From contig CM030367.1 in assembly GCA_017893485.1 (NCBI GenBank), forward strand, positions 143,457,767-143,521,766: 64,000 bases of DNA, given 5' to 3'. The stretch comes from Hemerocallis citrina. Taxonomy: Eukaryota; Streptophyta; Magnoliopsida; Asparagales; Asphodelaceae. The notes under the pieces are model-generated. The model had not been told where the DNA came from and ran no database searches. It was given only the letters and a program-made list of their open reading frames with translations. The position numbers and the translations under genes are program-made. Shown piece after piece: positions 57,059 through 64,000 of the stretch. Position 1 is the stretch's first letter. Each line of letters opens with the position of its first letter.

Positions 57059-57665
57059 TGATATGGGTTAAATAACGTGGCCCCTCCTGGGCCATAGGAT
57101 CCCCTTGAAAGGCGCTCACCCCCGATCATCAGATCTGCCACGTCAGCCCTAAAACCACCTGGTTTTCCTCCATGTCAGCTCTAAAACCACCTGGTTTTCT
57201 ACCACGTCAGCCCTAAACTGCCTAGGCTTCCGTCACGTCAGGCCCACAGGCAACTAGGTCCAGACCCAGCCCCAAACGGGTCCAGACCCGGTTGGGGCTG
57301 ACTATAAATACCAGGCCCCCTACCCCTTAACAAGGTAATCAATATTCAATCTCTCCCCTCTAAAACCCTAGTTACTGTTACTCTTCAGTGACTGACTAGA
57401 TCATCGAAGGGTCTGCCATCGGGATCAACCCCGGTGTTTCTAGATCGAGTGCAGGTACACGAGACCTCTAGGTTCGAACCTCCAGATTCGGGCCGAGCCC
57501 CTAAATCCGAGCCGAGCATCCGATCTCCACCTCACTCCTGCCTACTCCCAAGTCGTTCCCTCGGCTGAGGATCGGGCATACCATCCGTACCGAAGCTTCT
57601 GTAAAAATACAAATCGAGAAGAACTCACACCTGGTGCAGCCACCCCCCAAAAACAAACCGCATCA
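57059..57665 (+). repeat. 3' LTR of Tat element 3
   Basis: 607 bp from TGATATGG to CCGCATCA. It has four copies of the 32-bp block with CCACGTCA-type motifs (57138, a mutated one near 57170, 57202, and TCACGTCA at 57233), one more than the 5' LTR. TATAAAT is at 57303-57309; the hairpin at 57419-57434 has lost its first base pair (TCGGGATCAACCCCGG). Confidence 0.92.
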
Positions 57666-57670
57666 GTCAC

Positions 57671-59707
57671 CATATTTTATTAATAATAAATTAATTAAAC
57701 AAACTCAAAGTATTGAGGAGAGTACAGGTCCGACAGTACAAACATAATTAAAACATAGGGTCTCCACCAAACATAGGAGTAATGAACGAATATAGAAATA
57801 CATAAATGAAAAGAATAGAAAAGCAATCCCCCCCGGGAGGTGGGGGGCTAACTAAAGCACAAGTAAATCAAGACGCATCCCTCAGTCGAGCGTAGGCCTC
57901 GCTCAAGGAAGGTAATAGCAGTCTTCTTACTATGCCCTGATGCTGCAGGCCACCCACTACTAGATCCATCAGCCGAAGACAGTACAACCCAAGATGCGAC
58001 CCTCAGTCAATCATAGGGCCGATCTCAATTTCCCCATCATCATATTTCTCTACTTGGAAGGTGCTAGCAATCCTCCCTCTAGTCCTATTGCTGCAATAGA
58101 AGCCCAGAAAGATATAAGATGCAAGATATGTGTTGAATTACCAGAGATATTATTCCTAGTACCACAAAATATAAAATTATTTATATCTATCCAAAGCACC
58201 CAAGTCATGGCAGCGATTGTGATATACTAGACTTCACTCATAATTATTCTCTCAGTAGCGAATTTCCGGTCAATCCACAAGTCCTCGTACTTCAATGAAT
58301 ATTCATTAGACCCTAGGGACCTGAGGACTTGAGGACCTCCACTAGAACTGCTTTGCTTTTGTGACAATTCAAAAATAGGTGGAATCTGGTTTCGATAGGT
58401 GCGTTCCAAAATCTGCAGGATGTATCGATATACAGTTGGCGTTTTACTAGGTCCTCTCTAGTCAAAATCGCGTCGTTTAGGACTAGCCATTTGAAGATTT
58501 TCACATTTAGCGAGGTCTTAGCTTTCTAAATAATTGACGACCATTTCGGTCTACAACCTCTGAAATGATGCGGTTATAAAGTGATCATACCGTGAAAATG
58601 TTAATTTTCTCAAGCCCCCATGCCTTCTTATCAGGGCCTTATGAGTATTTCGTACCTAGGTTGGTGATATGAGCCTACAGTTCCAACAGCTTGGATTGGG
58701 AAATCTGGTCAAGGGCCTGTTTAAAGATTGGATTCCATGAGTCTCTTCTCCAATTTTCGTCTACTTTACCATGTGGATGAGCTGCTTGTGCATAAAAATC
58801 TGGGAATAGGTATCTAAGTGTGTGGTCTGCACACCATTTGTCTCACAAGAATCTTGTAAGCCTACCATTGCCAGTATAAGATGTCCCACAGCTATTGAAC
58901 GAGTCATAGACTTTGGTTATCTCTTTCCAGAACCAAGATACACATTAACCCACCCTGAAGCCCAGATTCTGTGACCCATTCCCATGTAGATAAGCCACGA
59001 CGAAGTCCTGCCATCCATCTCCGTTATGGTGGAAAACTTTCCACCACTATTTTCCCAAGAGTGCAAGATTCATATCTTGGAGGTCAATAATACCCAGACC
59101 TCCATGCATTTTCCATACAGGCTTTTCACCATCTAATGAGGTGGTAGCCGCCTCTATCAGAATTTGTACCCTTCCAAAGTAAGTGCTTACGAATACGATT
59201 AATTTTCTGGATAACTCATTGTCGCATTTTGAAGACGGAGAGATAGTATGTTGGTAGGTTCGAGAGAACATAGTTAATTAAGGTCACTCTCTCTCCCAAA
59301 GATAATGATATGCCTTTCCATCCAGCCAGTTTGCTCTCGACCCAAACAATGATAGGTAACCAATCTATCTTCTTGAGCTTCCCTGGCATCAGCGATAGCC
59401 CAGATATTTAATAAGGAGAGTCTCAATGGTGCAATTTAGAATAGTTACATGTTCCATTGCCTCTTCAAGTGGTAGAGCAATGGGAATTAGGGCGCTTTTT
59501 GTGGAAATTAACCCTGAGTTCAGACCATGCTTCATAACAGTATAGAATACCTTTAAAAGTGGTGGTTTCTTCGAGATTACAATTTACAAATAGGAAAGTA
59601 TCGTACGCATATTGGAGGATTAAGCAACCCGGACGTTTAGTTCCGCTTGCTACTGGGGCGATCCACCCAGCCTGTCTGCAATTATTCAACATAACTTTTA
59701 ATACATC
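57671..59707 (-). mobile_element. L1-like LINE, 3' part (end of RT, zinc-binding domain, 3' UTR)
   Basis: Minus-strand translation gives the palm end of RT (LILQYAYDTFLFVNC near 59640, where LQYADDTLLF is usual), then GGLGIIDLQDMNLALLGK (about 59060) and the zinc-binding domain FKWLVLNDAILTREDLVKRQ (about 58490), followed by a non-coding 3' region to 57671. Stops and shifts separate the pieces. The sequence continues into 63228-64000 across the solo LTR and into 38019-38054 across element 3. The D-to-Y change in the catalytic YADD alone would kill the enzyme. Confidence 0.85.
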
Positions 59708-62700
59708 TGTAACATCCCGTGGTAAATTTTTAAATAAAAATACATTTTTCATTTTTGCACGTGAAACGCACGTGCAATTTCATCTCAATTTTTCATTCTA
59801 AAATTTTCCTAAGGTGTGCATAAGTTTCCTTTCACTTATTTGGTCTGGTTTATTTTTCTCTTTTTCAATTTAAAAGCTTATAGGCCTAAAAGACTAATTT
59901 AAATTCATTAGAAATAAATAAATAATAATGAGAAGCCCACTAATAAAACCTACATTTATTCTGTACACTTTTTACACTTGTCTTGTGACAAACTAGTAGC
60001 TACTAACAAATTAACAAAATATGAAATGAATGAGAGTGTGCATGTGCACTACACGTGCACGTGCTTAGCCCCTAAATTTGGCCGGCCATTGAGAGGGAAA
60101 TGGGAAAGTGGTGAGAGTTCATGGGTAGTTATTTGGGTAGTGGGGTTAATCCTAGCCACACAAATTTCCTATATAACCCTCCCCCCCCCCTCATTGTATG
60201 TTACTTGCACCTAATCTAAAGAATTAAAAGAGAGAAAAGAAAGAGAGCTAGAAGAGATTTCGGTTTTCATTCTTTGGAGGCTTGGAGTTTGCTTTTGCTA
60301 GGAGGAGAAGTGCTAGGCCATTGGAGTGGAACTATGAGCTTTCCTTTAGGAGATTTTCAATTTGTGCAACAAAAAGAGGTGGGTGTCTTGCTTGTTTTTT
60401 AATTAGCATAGAAATCATGTTTAGGTATTGTGTAGTGAATTATAGCCTAGTTTAATGATTCCTGCTAATGAAATTTTGATACATGCTGAAATGATGAAAT
60501 TTGCTATTCATAGAAAATCATGAGATGCATTGTGTGTTAAATTAAAGTAGATGATGTGAATGATGAATTAGAATGGGGGAAAGGAATAATTAAATGCAAA
60601 TGCTAGGCAATTGCAAAAGTGAAATTTTTGTGTTGCATGAATGTCGTCTCATACAAAATTAGACAAAATATGAATATGAAATGTGATAAATAGTGAAGAG
60701 GAATTAGGAACAAATTGGGAGAAGAAATGGGTATGGTTGAATAATGAAAAATCACTCTAGTTGTAAGTTAGACAAAATTTGCATAGTTGCAGTAGCAATT
60801 TTTTAAATCTCCTATAAAAGAAAAATGACTAATTTGGGAAAAAGAGAGCTAAATTCTCATTAAAGAGAACAAAATAAGTAAAGTTATTAATTCTGGATAG
60901 TACATAAATCCAAATTTATATTGTTAGTTTTGAAGGAAAGAAATAGTTAATCTAAATCAAATTTCGTGTTTAAACACTTTAAAAAATGAATATGTGTAAA
61001 AATGGGTATAAATCCCCTTAAATATGATTAAATCTAGTAAGAGAGAAAATCTGGAGCTTAGAAATATTTTTTTTAATAACATTTTTGGGGAAGAAGAAAT
61101 GAAAATCAAAATGGTTGAAAAGATAAAAAATGAGATTTTAGCCGAGAGAAGGAACTTAAGGTATTTAACTCCCTTTTATGTAAATTGAGCACTTGGCTCA
61201 AGTGGCCAGTGGGGTGCGCTCAGCGCCTGGGTTCACCATGTGGCGTTCGCTGGGGTTCGAGGTCGTAGGTTCGAGCCTGGACTGAGCTCCTTAATTTTTT
61301 TATTTTTGTTTTGGTTCTTTTATGTTTTAGAGATCGGAAAAAAATCCAAAAAACTTTATAAATAATTATAAAAATATTATGAGGATAATAAAAATATTTC
61401 TCACTGTTTAAAATATATTTTTGGAGATTTAAGAGTTATATTCTCGTTATAGATCTGATTGATATACAATGTGTATAATTAAGGGAAAAAGAGTTGATTT
61501 GTGGTGAAAAAGGAAAGTGATGGATTCTTGAATAATAAATTTCTATTAGTAAATTCCTCAAGGAGTTAATGTTTATTTTTTTATAAATAGAACTTGGTTT
61601 GGAAGCTAAATGATTTTATGTTTTACAGATCGGAAAAAAATCCAGAAAAATTTATAAATAATTATAAAAATATTATGGGGATAATAAAAACATTTCTCAC
61701 TGTTTAAAATATATTTTTGGAGATTTAAGAGTTATATTCTCGTGATAGATATGATTGATATACAATGTGTATAATTAAGGGGATAAGAGTTGATTTGTGG
61801 TAAAAAGGAAAGTGATGGATTCTTGAATAATAAATTTCTAATAGTAAATTCCTCAAGGAGTTAACGTTTAATTTTTTTATAAATAGAACTTGGTTTGGAA
61901 GCTATATGAATTTGAAAGAAAAGAGCTTTGTACGAATAAATTAAGTTTGTTCTTCATGAATGATAAATACACTAGTAAGGTGAAAGAATCGAAAGAGATG
62001 TGAATAAATAGTCGAATATGGAAAGGATGTGAATAAAGTGAATTTAATACATGAATATTGAAGGGTATGAGTACCCGTGATTATGGAAAATGAAAAGATG
62101 TGATTCTAGAGGTTAGTGAAACCTAAGTACCGGCAAACGATGAAAAGAATTAATTGATTTGAGATTTGGCTATATGGGCTATCTCGGTATTTTTGTTTAA
62201 GTCCGTTAAGAGGAGGAGCTAACTCTAGGTGGTGTAACTTATTCATATTTTAAATATAATGATTAAGCACTAGGAGAAGATGTAATAGATCTGGGGCAAA
62301 CGTAAGTGGGGTGTTTCTGTATAGTCTGACGGTGGATTCCTGGACTATAAACCCAGTCAAACGATGGATTCCTGGACTGTGGTTGCTTGTGGGGTGAGAC
62401 GATCCTCAATTAAATTCGGCACTATGATTGGTTTGACAGTGAATTCCAGGACCATGAATAGTCGGGCAGATGGGAGGTAGTTCACCATTATATATGTATT
62501 ATCGGAGCTGGAATGGCACTTCGGGATGTTCGCACGACGAGGACTTCCGTATAGCTTGACGATGGATTCAAGGACTGGAGTCTGTACTCGTGGAATGTCT
62601 AAAACTTGAATTCTGTTACCGTAGTAGTTATTCATGACGAGGGATTTAACCCTTTAATGTGGAGTACATAAGTGCTTGCCCTCAGACCTATGTAGTATGT

Positions 62701-63222
62701 GATGCATAAAATCTGAACAAGTATGCATTAGTGTCTTCTTAGCATAAACACCTGCATTAGGCATTAAGCCATTAAGACATTTGCATACACTGACATGTTT
62801 AGGGTAGTCACTTTTCATACTTTGTTTTACATTCAAGTTTGTGTATATTAAAATAAGTGAGTCGCTATATTATGGCATAGCGAGGATGGTCGTGTATAAT
62901 ATTGCGTCAATTATATGTAACTGACGACGTACCCACAGTATTCAATGCAGGAATTGGTTTTTACAAGGAGATATAAAGATGATTGATGCGAAAGATTACT
63001 TTCTGTTAAAAGTTGCTGATATTTAATTGTTCATGTATATCATGTTCTAATTCAATTATTTTTCCGTTGTGTTGTTGTAAAAGAACTTGATGTAATAATG
63101 TTTCAAAATTCCTTATAAAATTGTACGAAATGAAGCAAAGATCCTGTTGTGCCGTTTGGCTCTATCCGATACATCAAAAAAAAGATCCTGTTGTGTCGTA
63201 TATTGAAATTCGGGGCGTTACA
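59708..63222 (+). repeat. Solo LTR (3,515 bp) inserted in the LINE
   Basis: It begins TGTAACATCCCG and ends CGGGGCGTTACA, an inverted terminal match of about a dozen bases. ACATC at 59703-59707 and 63223-63227 is the target duplication. It has no internal gag-pol; TATATAA at 60170-60176 and the sequence after it look like an LTR promoter. A solo LTR forms by recombination between the two LTRs of a full element. Length and ends suit a Tekay/Del-type chromovirus, an inference. A related copy is at 3823-7177. Confidence 0.85.
61322..61910 (+). repeat. Tandem duplication, 296-bp unit, inside the solo LTR
   Basis: The segment from ATGTTTTAGAGATCGG (61322) recurs at 61618 (ATGTTTTACAGATCGG) with near identity through TATAAATAGAACTTGGTTTG. 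Only a few substitutions separate the copies. Confidence 0.9.
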
Positions 63223-63227
63223 ACATC

Positions 63228-64000
63228 TGCCACTATGGTGAAAAGGAGGGGGGATAAGGGATCACTCTGTCTAAGACCCCTCTTGCAAAAAAATGGCTGC
63301 CCAATATCTCTATTCACCATAATGGTCGTCCTGCTAATGGTAAGGCAGTACTGGATTGATCCATCTGTCACTGAAACCATTGCCTGCAAATGCATCCAAA
63401 ATACATTCTCATTCAACTGAGTCGTGCTTTTTCAAAATCAAGCTTGAGGAGGAAGCTCCTAGAGTTTCAAATGTGGCATTGATGGATAGTTTCCTCCGTT
63501 GTTGCTACACACTCTAGTATACAACAACCTTTTATGAATCCAGTTTGTTCACAACTAACTAGTCTGTCCATCACCCCTCCCAGCCTGTTAGTAAGGGCTT
63601 TGGTGTTGATTTTAACTGAACAGATAATAAGGCTAATAGGGCAGAATTCCCCTACTTGTCGGGAATCTTCCTTCTTTGGGACCAAAACAATCTCTGCATA
63701 GTTGATTCTACCCAGCCTCAGTCTATGGTCATAGAATTCAACGAACATGTTCATAAGGTCATCTTTGATTTCTTCCCAAAAGGTATGATAGAATATGATC
63801 GAGACCATTCGGACTTGGTGCTTTTTCCTTACCCATTTGCGATATTACCTCCTTATTTTCCTCCTCCGTGAAAGGCGCTTCAGTGGACTGGAGGGCTTAG
63901 GTCTACAGAGATGGGTAGCCAGAAATTTGAATTGAGAAGGACTCTAAAGTCCATCTTCCGACCAAACAAGTTCTTGAGGTGGGATTGGAAGTCCTGTTTG
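63228..64000 (-). mobile_element. L1-like LINE, N-terminal RT part
   Basis: Minus-strand frames show GLRQSDPLSPLLFTIVADV (63300-63230), a hallmark of plant LINE RT, and upstream LVPKKEDSRQVGEFCPISLI with KALTNRLGGVMDRLVSCEQ and TGFIKGC (63710-63540). The last codons before the solo LTR continue exactly at 59707 (VAD-V then LKVMLNNCRQAGW), confirming one LINE. The endonuclease region would lie beyond 64000. Confidence 0.88.

Larger units (their letters stand above)
38060..57665 (+). mobile_element. Ty3/Gypsy (Tat clade) element 3, complete but interrupted
   Basis: A full-length element with 5' LTR (38060-38633), PBS, gag, pol, tandem arrays, an antisense ORF, polypurine tract (57043-57055) and 3' LTR (57059-57665). 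GTCAC at 38055-38059 and 57666-57670 is the target duplication. It spans 19.6 kb, of which 6.4 kb is the nested Gag-only element (47896-54306), leaving about 13.2 kb of its own. It inserted into the LINE. The order pol, then antisense ORF, then arrays, and the second RNase H, place it in the Tat clade. Both gag and pol are broken, so it is not autonomous. Confidence 0.95.

Noticed and set aside
57994..58230. Plus-strand 78-codon frame
   Set aside because: It lies antisense to the LINE 3' region and has no family signature.
61185..61290. tRNA-like stretch with GGTTCGAGCC (B box) and TGGCTCAAGTGG (A box)
   Set aside because: The boxes are about 80 bp apart and the arms do not pair convincingly; it lies inside the solo LTR. 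At best it is a tRNA-derived remnant.

Overview
The window is nuclear DNA of a flowering plant, probably a dicot-type genome. It holds one host gene, split into 25 short coding exons with AT-rich introns. The rest is almost entirely retrotransposons of plant lineages (Ty3/Gypsy Tat clade, Ty1/Copia, L1-like LINE) with small hAT-type and SMART/TRIM elements in the introns. The species cannot be told from the sequence.

Host gene: a TOPLESS-related transcriptional co-repressor (TPR4-like) lies on the minus strand from the ATG at 37082 to the stop at 12805. I traced all 25 coding exons by their splice sites. They add up to 3,423 nt, one open frame of 1,140 codons plus stop, the usual length for the family, so the gene looks intact. 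Intron 9 carries a 7.45-kb Copia element (20785-28238). Intron 6 carries a 309-bp SMART-like element (29535-29843). Intron 3 carries hAT-type MITEs, one nested in another, and intron 13 carries a further hAT-like repeat.

Left flank (1-12180): the end of a Tat-clade Gypsy element on the plus strand (element 1, 3' LTR 3034-3822) abuts a ~3.35-kb LTR of a family ending GGGGCGCTACA (3823-7177). That LTR in turn interrupts the integrase region of a second Tat element on the minus strand (element 2, 7178-12180), whose LTR starts about 620 bp beyond the TPR stop codon.

Right flank (about 38019-64000): an L1-like LINE on the minus strand is interrupted twice. One insertion is a third Tat element on the plus strand (element 3, 38060-57665, target duplication GTCAC), which itself contains a Gag-only LTR element (TR-GAG-like, 47896-54306, target duplication GCAGA). 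The other is a 3.5-kb solo LTR (59708-63222, target duplication ACATC). The target duplications and rejoined reading frames make the insertion order readable directly from the sequence.

How parts relate: Tat elements 1 and 3 both have the antisense open reading frame downstream of pol that is known in this clade. All Tat and TR-GAG LTRs share a TATAAAT box, a PBS-like motif and a conserved CCGGG...CCCGG hairpin downstream of the TATA box. Every retroelement reading frame seen here has stops, frameshifts, deletions or catalytic substitutions, so none looks autonomous now.
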